Assembly: GCF_002198715.1 (NCBI RefSeq)
Contig: NZ_MWLK01000024.1
Span: 31,745 to 95,744, forward strand
Length of the DNA: 64,000 nt
Direction of reading: 5' to 3'
Origin: Rhodomicrobium sp. R_RK_3
Lineage (GTDB): Bacteria > Pseudomonadota > Alphaproteobacteria > Rhizobiales > Rhodomicrobiaceae
The notes beneath the pieces were generated by a model. That model ran no database searches. It was not told the origin of the DNA and saw only the letters and a list, made by a program, of their open reading frames with translations. Below are positions 28,039-36,938 of this stretch, piece by piece (the stretch's first letter is position 1; the number at the start of each line of letters is the position of its first letter). The translations under genes were made by a program, and so were the position numbers.

Positions 28039-29943
28039 ATGGCTACTTCAGCGGACTGCCATTCTGCCAGTAACTCTCGTTGTTTTGCGGTATTCAATTT
28101 GAGCGAGCTCTTCGAGAAGCCCCGCTGGGCCAAAGATTTCCTGCGCTTTCTGCCGTTGAAAAGCCAGTTCGTGCTTTCGGGCAATGTACGCGACCGCTAT
28201 CCGACCCCGGCCCCCTCGGGCGATCCGCTGATCCTGCCGCTGGTGTCCTATCTCGGCGCGGAACTGGTGGAGGCCGGCATCGGCCGCATTATCAGCTTTG
28301 ATCCGGCGCGCGGTTTTGGCGTGCCGGGCATCCTCGGACGCGACGTCAAAGCCGATCAGGGCTATTTCGCGCAATTCGGCATCAGTTTCGACGCCGCGGG
28401 GCGCGCGCCGGCCTCGACCGAGAAATTTTTCGAGATCGCCACCATGCTCGCCTTCGCCGCCCCTGAGCCGACGGCGCTGATCGCGGATTTCGCGGCGCGG
28501 CTGGTGGTGCGGCCCGAGCATATGATCGACCTCGAACATCGCGGCTTCACTCGCGCGCTGGTCACGGCGAACGCGGTCGAGCCGCGCCCTCATCCGAAGA
28601 CGCGGCGGCCCTATTTCAACCCCATCGTCTGGGTCGTCGAAAAGGAGGGCGACCTGCCCGACTGGTTCGTGATCGGCAATCCGCGCCTGCGCCATATCCC
28701 GATCCCCAAGCCGGATCACGTCGTCCGCCGCAGCGTCGTGCACGGCCTGATGCGCAGCCTTCCCGCCGGCGACGCCACGCCCGACGCGCTGGCCAAGGCG
28801 GAGGATGCCTTCGTCGAAGGCTCCGAGGGCCTGCTTGTGATCGACCTCGCATCCATCGCCCAGCTTGCCCGCGAAGAAGGTTTGGCCGCGCCCGACGTGG
28901 CCGAGGCGGTGCGCCATTACAAGCTCGGCGTCACGGAAGATCCCTGGCGCAAGATCGACCGCAAGAAGCTCGCGCAGGCCGAGGCGACGGTCACCGCGCG
29001 CGTGAAAGGCCAGCCCCATGCCGTTAGCCATATGCTCGACATCGTCAAGCGGGCGGCGACCGGCTTCGGCGGCAAGCGCGGCGGGCGTCCGCGCGGCGTG
29101 GCCTTCCTGGCGGGACCGACCGGCGTCGGCAAGACCGAGCTTGCCAAGACCATCACCGGCCTGCTGTTCGGCGATGAGAGCGCTTACATCCGCTTCGATA
29201 TGAGCGAGTTCTCGCTCGAACATTCCGACCAGCGGCTGATCGGCGCCCCGCCCGGCTATCTCGGCTACAATACCGGCGGCGAGCTGACCAACGCCATCCG
29301 CGAAAAACCGTTCTCGGTCGTGCTGTTCGACGAGATCGAGAAGGCGCACCCGAAGATCCTGGATAAATTCCTGCAGATCCTCGATGACGGCGTGCTGACA
29401 TCGGGGCGCGGCGAGCGGGTGTATTTTTCCGAAAGCCTGATCGTCTTCACCTCCAATCTCGGCATCACCCGGGCGCTGCCGGACGGCACCCGCGCCGCCA
29501 ACGTGTTTCCGAGCGAGCCGCTGGACGAGATGCGGGCCAAAGTGCGCGCCGAGATCGAGCGGCATTTCAAGCTGGAGATCGGCCGGCCGGAACTGCTGAA
29601 CCGCATCGGCGAGAACATCATCGTCTTCGACTTCATCCGCCCCGACATCGCGGAGGAGATTCTCGACGCCATGCTGGCGCGCATCCTGGCCGATGTCCGT
29701 GCCGAGCAGGGCGTCGAAATCGAGCTTGCGCCATCCGCCCGCGCCGCCCTCGCCGAGATCTGCCTTGCCGACCTCGCCAATGGCGGCCGCGGCGTGCGGA
29801 ACCAGTTGGAGGCGCATTTCGTCAATCCGCTGGCGCGTGCCGCTTTCGCGCTGGACATGCGGGCCGGGGAGCGGCTGTCGGTGGACAGCGTCGAGCAAGC
29901 GGGCGGCGTCACGTCGCTGACAATCGCCCGCCGGGTGGCCTGA
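28039..29943 (+). CDS. AAA+ ATPase, Clp-type (ClpA/B second-domain) unfoldase
   Basis: The 634-residue protein has an N-terminal region of about 300 residues (around QFVLSGNVRDRYPTP) that I do not recognise beyond a possible degenerate ATPase fold. It is followed by a complete Clp-D2 AAA+ module: Walker A GPTGVGKTE near residue 359, Walker B VLFDEIEKAHP near 431, sensor-1 IVFTSNLG, arginine-finger region GRPELLNRIGENI near 515, and sensor-2 GGRGVRN near 585. It lacks the ClpB middle coiled coil and a ClpP-binding loop that I can see. Start uncertain: ATG 28039, or TTG 28099 where the conserved-looking sequence begins. The next gene begins 3 bp after its stop. Confidence 0.88.
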   Translation: MATSADCHSASNSRCFAVFNLSELFEKPRWAKDFLRFLPLKSQFVLSGNVRDRYPTPAPSGDPLILPLVSYLGAELVEAGIGRIISFDPARGFGVPGILGRDVKADQGYFAQFGISFDAAGRAPASTEKFFEIATMLAFAAPEPTALIADFAARLVVRPEHMIDLEHRGFTRALVTANAVEPRPHPKTRRPYFNPIVWVVEKEGDLPDWFVIGNPRLRHIPIPKPDHVVRRSVVHGLMRSLPAGDATPDALAKAEDAFVEGSEGLLVIDLASIAQLAREEGLAAPDVAEAVRHYKLGVTEDPWRKIDRKKLAQAEATVTARVKGQPHAVSHMLDIVKRAATGFGGKRGGRPRGVAFLAGPTGVGKTELAKTITGLLFGDESAYIRFDMSEFSLEHSDQRLIGAPPGYLGYNTGGELTNAIREKPFSVVLFDEIEKAHPKILDKFLQILDDGVLTSGRGERVYFSESLIVFTSNLGITRALPDGTRAANVFPSEPLDEMRAKVRAEIERHFKLEIGRPELLNRIGENIIVFDFIRPDIAEEILDAMLARILADVRAEQGVEIELAPSARAALAEICLADLANGGRGVRNQLEAHFVNPLARAAFALDMRAGERLSVDSVEQAGGVTSLTIARRVA

Positions 29944-29946
29944 GCC

Positions 29947-30594
29947 ATGACGGTTCCCAGGCTTTCGCTGTCGAAATTGCATTTCCCCATCACCGCGCTC
30001 GGGCCGGGACGGCGGATCGGCATCTGGTTCCAGGGCTGCTCGATCCGTTGCGCGGGCTGCATGAGCCGCGACACCTGGTCATTCTCGCGGGCAGGCGAGC
30101 CCGTCGAGACGGTCGTCGCGCGCATCACGCCCTGGCTCGCGGAAGCGGACGGCGTGACCATCTCGGGCGGCGAACCTTTCGACCAGCCGGAGGGACTGCT
30201 GGCTTTGCTCGCCGGTCTTCGCCAAAGCTTCGACGGCGATGTGCTGGCCTATTCGGGCTATGCGTTCGGCGTCCTCGAAGCGGCGCATGGCCGGGCGCTG
30301 TCGCTCATCGACGCGCTGATCAGCGAACCGTTCGTCGAGGCGTTGCCGACCGACAGGCCCATCCGCGGCTCGGCCAATCAGCGCCTGCATCTGCTCACCG
30401 CCCTGGGCGCCGAGCGCTTCGCGGGGCTCGATACGGCGCGGGCCGGTTCGCTCGATCTGGTCTCGGGCGCGGACGGATCGGTCTGGATCGCCGGCGTTCC
30501 GCGCCGTGGCGATCTCCACCGGCTTTCGCATATACTCGCCACTCGAGGCATCAGGCTCGCGACATCGGCCGGCCGCATGGGGGGCGCTTCCTGA
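29947..30594 (+). CDS. Radical-SAM / 4Fe-4S single-cluster protein, NrdG-like activase
   Basis: The 215-residue protein has the radical-SAM cluster motif CxxxCxxC at Cys31, Cys35 and Cys38 (QGCSIRCAGC) and the SAM-binding TISGGEPFDQPEGLLALL stretch near residue 75. It resembles the activating enzyme of anaerobic ribonucleotide reductase, but no nrdD is nearby, and it is locked between the AAA+ and helicase genes (3 bp from the former, stop/start overlap with the latter). I infer a dedicated role in this locus, for example a glycyl radical or other modification of a partner. The substrate is unknown. Confidence 0.85.
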   Translation: MTVPRLSLSKLHFPITALGPGRRIGIWFQGCSIRCAGCMSRDTWSFSRAGEPVETVVARITPWLAEADGVTISGGEPFDQPEGLLALLAGLRQSFDGDVLAYSGYAFGVLEAAHGRALSLIDALISEPFVEALPTDRPIRGSANQRLHLLTALGAERFAGLDTARAGSLDLVSGADGSVWIAGVPRRGDLHRLSHILATRGIRLATSAGRMGGAS

Positions 30595-33500
30595 TGGACT
30601 ATGTGCGGCATTGCCCGAATGGCCATGAACGCCCGGCGACGGAACTCGTCTGCGAACAGATTCTCGATGACGGCAATATCTGCCAGTTCCCGCTGCACGA
30701 TATCTATCCCGTCTCGGTGGCACCCGCGCCGCCGGCGCTAAAGGAGCCCGAGCCCGAACCATATCAGCCGGCCTCTCCGCCCCCTCCGGCGCCTCCTGAA
30801 CCTCCGGCGCCCGAAATCCTCGCGGGTACCTGCCCCAATGGGCATCCGGTCGATGAGGATGACGCCCTCTGCCTGACCTGCGGCGAGATCGTCGCCGGGC
30901 ACGCCCCCAATCCCGACCCGCCGCCCCAAAACATCGGCGACTGGGAGATCCTGGCCCCGCTGCCGGGCCCGGCGGACGAGGCGGAGCTTTTCCTCGCCCG
31001 CGCGGAGCACAGCCCGGAAACCGTGCTGCTGAAATATTACCGGCCCGGCGTCGAGCCCGATCCGGCCATCTATCCCGCGCTCGGGCGGCTCGAACCCGGC
31101 ATGGCGGCGGCGCTGCTCGGCCATGGCCGGCTCGGCGCGCGCGCCTTCGAGGTCTGGGAGCACATCGACAGGCCGACGCTCGATGATCTGCGCTCGCAAT
31201 TTCGCCCGAACCCGGCGCTGCTGCAGGAGGTCGCCGCCAGTCTGATCCGCACGCTGGCCAGTTTCGAAAGTTTTGGCTTGCGGCATGGCGGGCTAAAACC
31301 TGCCGTGGTGCGCGTTCGCTCGCGGCTGCCCTTGCTGCTTGCCATCACCGATTTCGCAACCGCCAATCTGGCCGAATTCGACGTCGAAATTGCCCGCATC
31401 CGGCAGCCCAGCCGCTATATGGCGCCGGAAGCCATCGCGGAGGCAACGACCAGCGCCTCCGATTGGTGGAGCCTCGGCATCATCCTGCTGGAGCTGGCGA
31501 CGGACGGCGCCTGTTTTGCCGGCGTGCAGGATCGCGCCTTCCTCCTGCATCTGGTCACGCGCGGCGTGGCGGTGCCCAAGGACCTCGAGCCCGGCTGGCA
31601 GGAATTGCTGAGGGGCCTGCTGACGCGGGATCACGGCAAGCGCTGGAAGGCGGACGAAGCCATGCGCTGGGCCGACGGCGAGCGCGGCATCCGCACCGCG
31701 CAGGACGAGCCGGGAGCCGAGGCGCCGCAGCAGGGCCCGTCGCTGCCGTTCAAGGGCACCCGCTATGTTTCGCCCGCAGCTTTCGCGCTCGCCGCGGCGG
31801 AGGAGGAGAACTGGCCGCAGGCGGCGGCCATTCTGGAAAGCGGCGCCGTCGCGAGCTGGCTCGAGGAGATCGACCCCAAAAGCCGCCGCCTGACGCAATT
31901 GCGCAAGATCGCCGCCGACATCAATCTGGCGGAAGATCACCGCGTCGCGCTGTCGCTCGCGGCGCTGAGCGAGGATCTGCCGCTTTGCGAGCGCGGCGAA
32001 ATCATCGGCCCGAACTGGCTGCTGGCGGACCCGCAAAAGGGCGGCGCCTGGCTGGCCCCAGCGCCCCAGCGGCATCTGCGCGATCTGAAGCGCGATAAGG
32101 ATCGCTGGCTGGTCCAACTCGCCGAGCGCGCCGACCGCGTCAAGGCTCGCATCCGCGACCTGCGGCTCACTCTGAACGCGGAGCAATTCGCCGTCCTCCG
32201 GCTGACGGCATCGGCCGCCACGCTGGATGCGCAGTGGCGCAAGAAGCGCGAGCTTTTCCCCGACGCAGCCGCACCGGCGCTCGCCGCGATGTTCGACCGG
32301 CGGATGCTGACCGACGAGGATATGCTGCTGCTCCTCAGCGTGGAAGCCGGCGCGTTCAAGCCCAGGGAAGAGGTCCTGCGCGAAGCCGAGGCTTTGGCCG
32401 AGGCCGCCGGCGTGCCCGAGTTCGACCGGGAAGCCGCCGGTGCTCTGCTGCGATTGCCGCGCGCCGACCTCGCCGACCAGCTCGCGGAAAGACTGCCCGG
32501 CTTTTCCCGCTGCGGACGCCCGGCCGTCGACGAATGGGTCGACCGCTACCGCGAGAGCAACAAGCGCATTTCCCTTGCGCGCGCCATCGTCGTCCTCGCT
32601 GTGCCGGAGCAGGACTGGCGGGAACCGCCGCACCAGGACTACGTCCGCAACGTCCTCGGTTTCCTGGAGCGCAAGGTGCTGTCCGGCGTACAGCGCGGGC
32701 CGCTCGTCCAGCTCAAAACCTCGAAATCCTCGGCGCGGGTCGATCTCGTCGATCTGGGCGGCCCGAAGATCCGGGAGGACGTGCTCAAGGCCATCGTCAC
32801 GCGCCGCGAATATGATTGCGGCCTGACGGGGCGGTCACGGCCCGAGCAGCCGGTCGTCGACCGGTTGCGCAGGCTCGATTCGCAGGCTCGCACCTATCGC
32901 CGCGACACCGGCGTCAATGCGCTGATGCTGGGCTATCCGATCCTCACCCTGAAGGAGGCCAAGAGCGATGGTGCCTCGGCGGTCAAGATCGCGCCGGTGC
33001 TGCTCTGGCCGCTGAAGATCTCGATCCAGGCCGGCGCGACGGGCGCGGTAAAATTCGGCTTCGACACCGAGCGCGAAGTGCAGCTCAATCCGGTCTTAGA
33101 CACCATCCTCGGGGCCGATGTCTGCGCGCGCTGGCAGCTTCTCGCCGAGCAATTGCTGCAAGGCGGCATCGCCGATGCGAGCGATGTGCTGACCGCCTTC
33201 GAGGAGGTCGCGCCATTGGCCGGAGGCGCCACCGTCGCTCCGATCCCGAAGGCGACGGCGGCCGGCAAGGCTGGACAGCCCCAGCTTCATTCCGCCGCCG
33301 TGCTGTTCCTGGCGGATTTCGCCAGCCAGGCCATTGTCGAGGACTTGCGGCATTTGCAGAAGCGCCCGCTCGAGGCGACGGCGCTCGAATGCCTGTTCCG
33401 CCTGAAGGATGCCGAATTCCCCCCGCCGCCTCGCCGCCCGTCGGAAGCAGAACGCTTCTCGACGCTCGAGGCCGACCCCTCGCAAGAGCGCGCGGTGCTG

Positions 33501-36500
33501 AGCGCCCGCTCCGCGCCCGGGCTCGTCCTGCAAGGGCCGCCGGGCACCGGCAAGAGCCAGACCATCGTCAATGTGGTGGCGGATTGCCTCGGCCGTGGCG
33601 AAACCGTTCTCGTCGTCTGCGAGAAGCAGGCCGCGCTCGAAGTCGTGCATAAGCGGCTCTCGGCGGAGGGCCTCGATCACCGCGTCTTCCGGGTAGAGAA
33701 CACGGTCAGCGACCGCGCAAAGATCCTGAAGGCCCTGCAGGCGCAGGTGCCGCCGCTGCTGCATCAGAACGACCGCTATGCAACGGCAAGGCAAGGCCGG
33801 CGGTTGGAACTGGCGGCGCGCATCGATCAGACCGAAGCCGATCTCGACGCCTATCATGAGGCGATCTACGCGCCGCACCGGCGTCTCGGTTACGCCTATC
33901 GCGATGTGCTGTCGCGCATCGCCACTGAGAGCACCCGCACCGGAGGGCTTGCCGCCCCTGCCTTGCGCAACATTCTCGGGCCGCTCGATCCGGGGCGCCT
34001 CGAGGCGGCGGTCGGTGAATGCGCCGGGCTGGTCGATGCCTGGATAGACGGGCATGTCGACGGGTCGCCCTTGGCCGTGTTTGCCGCGTTTCCGGTCGAT
34101 GCCGGCCTTGCCGAGCGGATTGCCGAGGATTTTCGCTTCTGGCAGGCCTGCGAGACGAGGCGCGCCGATGCCATCGCCGCCTACCGCCGGCCCGGCTCGG
34201 CAAGCGATCGCCCATTGCCGGTCGCCGATCCCAGACCCGCGGCCGACTGGCTCCGGGCCCATGCCGCCGCGCTGAGCGCCACCGGACCCGAAATCCTCGC
34301 CTGCGTCGTCGCTTGGCAGCCCTTGTTCTCCGCGAACGGTCCGCGCCGCGCGGCGGGCGCCGAACAGCGGCGCGCGCTCGCGTCTCTGCTGGATCGCCTC
34401 AGCCGCCTATCCGCGCCCGGCTGGGCGGCGGCGTTTGCCCCCTATGCGAAGGTGCTCGATCAACGCAGCCTGGCGCTTGCGGCACGGCGAGGCGTGCATT
34501 TCCAGCCGGCCAAATCGCTCTTCGAGCAGATGAGCCCGGTGCGGCTCGCGGCCCGCGTCACCGCCCGCGCCGCGATGCGCAAGCTCGGCCTCCCCCTGGA
34601 TGAGGCAAGCTGCGCCGCCTTCGCGCAGGCTGCCCGCCTCGAGCGGGAAACCCGCAAGGCCGCATCCAAATTGCATCAGATCAGCCAAGCCCTGGGGATC
34701 GATCACAGCGGCGAGGCCTCCGATCTGCGCTCCGTCATCCGCAAAGCCAAGTCGCTGGCGGCGGATCTCGACCGCTTCGAAGCTTTCGCCCGGCGTTTGG
34801 ATGCGTGTCCGCTGGCCGGCGAGGCCTGGCGGGCCGCCTTCGACGCGGAATTCGAGATCGACGGCGGCGCCCCGCCGACCGCCTTCGCCGCATTCCTGGA
34901 ACGGCTCGTCCAGGCGACGGCGGTGGCGGAAACGCGCATGGCCGCGGGGAGCGCCTTTGCCGCGATCAAGCCGTGCATCGATGCCCGCTCCGCGCAGGAA
35001 TGCGCCGCCGACATCGCGGAAGACCGGCCGCAACGCCTGCCGCTCGCCGCAATCGAGGCGGCGCTGCCGCATCTCCTCGCCTATCAGGCCTTTCGCCTGC
35101 GGTCGCGCGCGCTGTCCCCGGCAGCGGCGGCGGTCTTCGCCGCGCTCGGGCCGCTGGCGACGCGCCTGCGCGATCTCGACCCGCGAGGGCGGCGCGATGC
35201 TCTGGCGGCGCTGCTCCGCTGTGAAGCCGCCCGCCAATGGAAGCAGGAGATCGAAAATGATTTCCCGCAGCTCCTGCAGATGCGCCAGCAGATCGACGAG
35301 CGCGTCGCGCATCTGTCCGATCTCGACGCCAAGATGCGCGACGCCAATCTCAAGGTGCTGGCGCATGTCGATGGCCGGCAGCTTTCGAGCCTGCAATCCT
35401 GGACGCCGCTTTGGCCGCTCTCTGGGGGGAATTCGAAGCGCCTGCGGCAGGTGGTCGAGCAGGGGCGCGGCCTCGGCCTGTTCAAGCTGCGGCCGGTCTG
35501 GCTCGTCAATCCGGACGTGGTGAGCCGGATGTTTCCCCTCGATGCCGGGCTGTTTGACGTCGTCATTTTCGACGAGGCCTCGCAAATGCGCGTCGCCAAT
35601 GCCGTGCCGGCTCTCTTCCGCGCCCGGCGCTGTATCGTCAGCGGCGACGACAAGCAATTGCCGCCGACCAGCTTCTTCGGATCGCGCCTGGATTCCGGCG
35701 AGCAGGATGAGGATGACGACGACTGGGTCGACACCGATACCGGCGATGCCGAGGCCGAAAGCGCCGAACGCAGCCGCCGCCAGCTCAGCGAGAGCCGCCG
35801 TCACGTCAAGGATTGCGAAGACCTGCTGGCGCTTTCGCGCGGGCTGCTGCCGCAAGCCAGCCTCGACATCCACTACCGCTCGGCCTACCGGGAGCTGATC
35901 GCCTTCTCCAATGCCGCCTATTATGACGGCCGCCTGAACGTCCCGGTGCGCCGTCCCTCCGCCGAGGTCGCGAAGTTCAAGCCGATCGAGCTGCACCGCG
36001 TTGACGGCGTCTACAGCGCGCAGACCAACCCGGACGAAGCGGCCGCGGTCGTCGACTATCTGGGCCGGCTCTGGCGCGAAAACCCGGCGCCGCCGACCAT
36101 CGGCGTCGTCACCTTCAACATGAAGCAGGCCGATCTCATCCGCGCCGAACTCGCCAAGCGCGCCGACAGCGACCGCAATTTCGGCAAGGCCTTCGAGCGC
36201 GAAAGCAGCCGGAAGGACCGCGACGAGGATGTCGGCTTCTTCGTCAAGAACCTGGAAAACGTGCAGGGCGACGAGCGCGACTGGGTGCTGTTTTCGACGA
36301 CCTTCGGGCGGGACGAGGACGGCGTGTTCAAGCGCGTGTTCGGCGCGCTCGGCCAGCAGGGCGGCGAACGGCGGCTGAATGTGGCTGTCACCCGCGCCAA
36401 GCAGAAGGTGCTGCTGTTCACCTCGATGCCGACGTCCGACGTCTCGACGCTGCTCGGAGGCCGCCGTGAGCCCAACCTCGCCCGCGATTATCTGCAAGCC

Positions 36501-36938
36501 TATCTGCGCTATTGCGAGCTTGTAGATGCGGGCGATTTCGCCGAGGCGATGACGCTGCTGAACGTTTTTCCGCGCGGCGACCAGCCCGCCGATCACGGCG
36601 GCATGCGCGAGCCCGACCCGCTGGTCGATGATGCGCTCGATCTGCTTTGGCGCCATGGCTTCGACGCCTGCTCGATGCCGGCGGACGACGCTTTCGCCAT
36701 GGACATCGCCGTCACCCATCCCGCGACCGGCCTCTACGCCCTCGGCATTGAGTTCGACGCGCCCCGCCATGCCTTGCTGGCGAGCGCGCGCGCCAGGGAG
36801 ATCTGGCGGCCGAAACTGCTGCTGCGCTCCGGCATGCGGCTGCACCGGGTGGTGTCCGCTGCCTGGGTTCAGGATCCCGCCGGCGAGCGCGAAAGACTGC
36901 TTCAGGCGGCACGCGAGGCAACGGAGGCGCAGGCATGA
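30594..36938 (+). CDS. Giant protein: zinc ribbons, degenerate protein kinase, SF1 (COG1112-type) helicase, Vsr-like nuclease
   Basis: The 2114-residue protein has, in order: a Cys/His ribbon (Cys7, His11, Cys20, Cys30), a proline-rich linker, a second ribbon (CPNGH...CLTCG near 80-100), a Ser/Thr-kinase-like domain (about 115-370), a long helical region, and an Upf1-like SF1 helicase with Walker A GPPGTGKS at 981-988, DEAS at 1660-1663 and motif VI VAVTRAKQK near 1930. A C-terminal MTES_1575/Vsr-type restriction fold follows, with MDIAV, then Glu2053 in GIEFD. The kinase keeps Lys147 (VLLKYYR) and the MAPE motif but reads HGGLKP at 231-236 instead of HxDLKP, and DFA instead of DFG, so it is probably a pseudokinase. 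ATG 30594 overlaps the previous stop (TGATG); the earlier open frame is out-of-phase sequence inside that gene. Confidence 0.85.
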   Translation: MDYVRHCPNGHERPATELVCEQILDDGNICQFPLHDIYPVSVAPAPPALKEPEPEPYQPASPPPPAPPEPPAPEILAGTCPNGHPVDEDDALCLTCGEIVAGHAPNPDPPPQNIGDWEILAPLPGPADEAELFLARAEHSPETVLLKYYRPGVEPDPAIYPALGRLEPGMAAALLGHGRLGARAFEVWEHIDRPTLDDLRSQFRPNPALLQEVAASLIRTLASFESFGLRHGGLKPAVVRVRSRLPLLLAITDFATANLAEFDVEIARIRQPSRYMAPEAIAEATTSASDWWSLGIILLELATDGACFAGVQDRAFLLHLVTRGVAVPKDLEPGWQELLRGLLTRDHGKRWKADEAMRWADGERGIRTAQDEPGAEAPQQGPSLPFKGTRYVSPAAFALAAAEEENWPQAAAILESGAVASWLEEIDPKSRRLTQLRKIAADINLAEDHRVALSLAALSEDLPLCERGEIIGPNWLLADPQKGGAWLAPAPQRHLRDLKRDKDRWLVQLAERADRVKARIRDLRLTLNAEQFAVLRLTASAATLDAQWRKKRELFPDAAAPALAAMFDRRMLTDEDMLLLLSVEAGAFKPREEVLREAEALAEAAGVPEFDREAAGALLRLPRADLADQLAERLPGFSRCGRPAVDEWVDRYRESNKRISLARAIVVLAVPEQDWREPPHQDYVRNVLGFLERKVLSGVQRGPLVQLKTSKSSARVDLVDLGGPKIREDVLKAIVTRREYDCGLTGRSRPEQPVVDRLRRLDSQARTYRRDTGVNALMLGYPILTLKEAKSDGASAVKIAPVLLWPLKISIQAGATGAVKFGFDTEREVQLNPVLDTILGADVCARWQLLAEQLLQGGIADASDVLTAFEEVAPLAGGATVAPIPKATAAGKAGQPQLHSAAVLFLADFASQAIVEDLRHLQKRPLEATALECLFRLKDAEFPPPPRRPSEAERFSTLEADPSQERAVLSARSAPGLVLQGPPGTGKSQTIVNVVADCLGRGETVLVVCEKQAALEVVHKRLSAEGLDHRVFRVENTVSDRAKILKALQAQVPPLLHQNDRYATARQGRRLELAARIDQTEADLDAYHEAIYAPHRRLGYAYRDVLSRIATESTRTGGLAAPALRNILGPLDPGRLEAAVGECAGLVDAWIDGHVDGSPLAVFAAFPVDAGLAERIAEDFRFWQACETRRADAIAAYRRPGSASDRPLPVADPRPAADWLRAHAAALSATGPEILACVVAWQPLFSANGPRRAAGAEQRRALASLLDRLSRLSAPGWAAAFAPYAKVLDQRSLALAARRGVHFQPAKSLFEQMSPVRLAARVTARAAMRKLGLPLDEASCAAFAQAARLERETRKAASKLHQISQALGIDHSGEASDLRSVIRKAKSLAADLDRFEAFARRLDACPLAGEAWRAAFDAEFEIDGGAPPTAFAAFLERLVQATAVAETRMAAGSAFAAIKPCIDARSAQECAADIAEDRPQRLPLAAIEAALPHLLAYQAFRLRSRALSPAAAAVFAALGPLATRLRDLDPRGRRDALAALLRCEAARQWKQEIENDFPQLLQMRQQIDERVAHLSDLDAKMRDANLKVLAHVDGRQLSSLQSWTPLWPLSGGNSKRLRQVVEQGRGLGLFKLRPVWLVNPDVVSRMFPLDAGLFDVVIFDEASQMRVANAVPALFRARRCIVSGDDKQLPPTSFFGSRLDSGEQDEDDDDWVDTDTGDAEAESAERSRRQLSESRRHVKDCEDLLALSRGLLPQASLDIHYRSAYRELIAFSNAAYYDGRLNVPVRRPSAEVAKFKPIELHRVDGVYSAQTNPDEAAAVVDYLGRLWRENPAPPTIGVVTFNMKQADLIRAELAKRADSDRNFGKAFERESSRKDRDEDVGFFVKNLENVQGDERDWVLFSTTFGRDEDGVFKRVFGALGQQGGERRLNVAVTRAKQKVLLFTSMPTSDVSTLLGGRREPNLARDYLQAYLRYCELVDAGDFAEAMTLLNVFPRGDQPADHGGMREPDPLVDDALDLLWRHGFDACSMPADDAFAMDIAVTHPATGLYALGIEFDAPRHALLASARAREIWRPKLLLRSGMRLHRVVSAAWVQDPAGERERLLQAAREATEAQA

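Noticed and set aside
28048..29982. 644-codon minus-strand frame over the AAA+ gene
   Set aside because: Antisense shadow of a gene with complete Clp motifs.
29947..30594. Calling the radical-SAM gene nrdG
   Set aside because: No nrdD partner nearby and it is locked into the ATPase/helicase operon.
34407..36845. 812-codon minus-strand frame over the helicase
   Set aside because: Antisense shadow; no motifs.
30594..36938. Naming the helicase locus a Mokosh system
   Set aside because: No PLD nuclease is visible, the kinase is degenerate and there are six extra genes; only a partial resemblance is supported.
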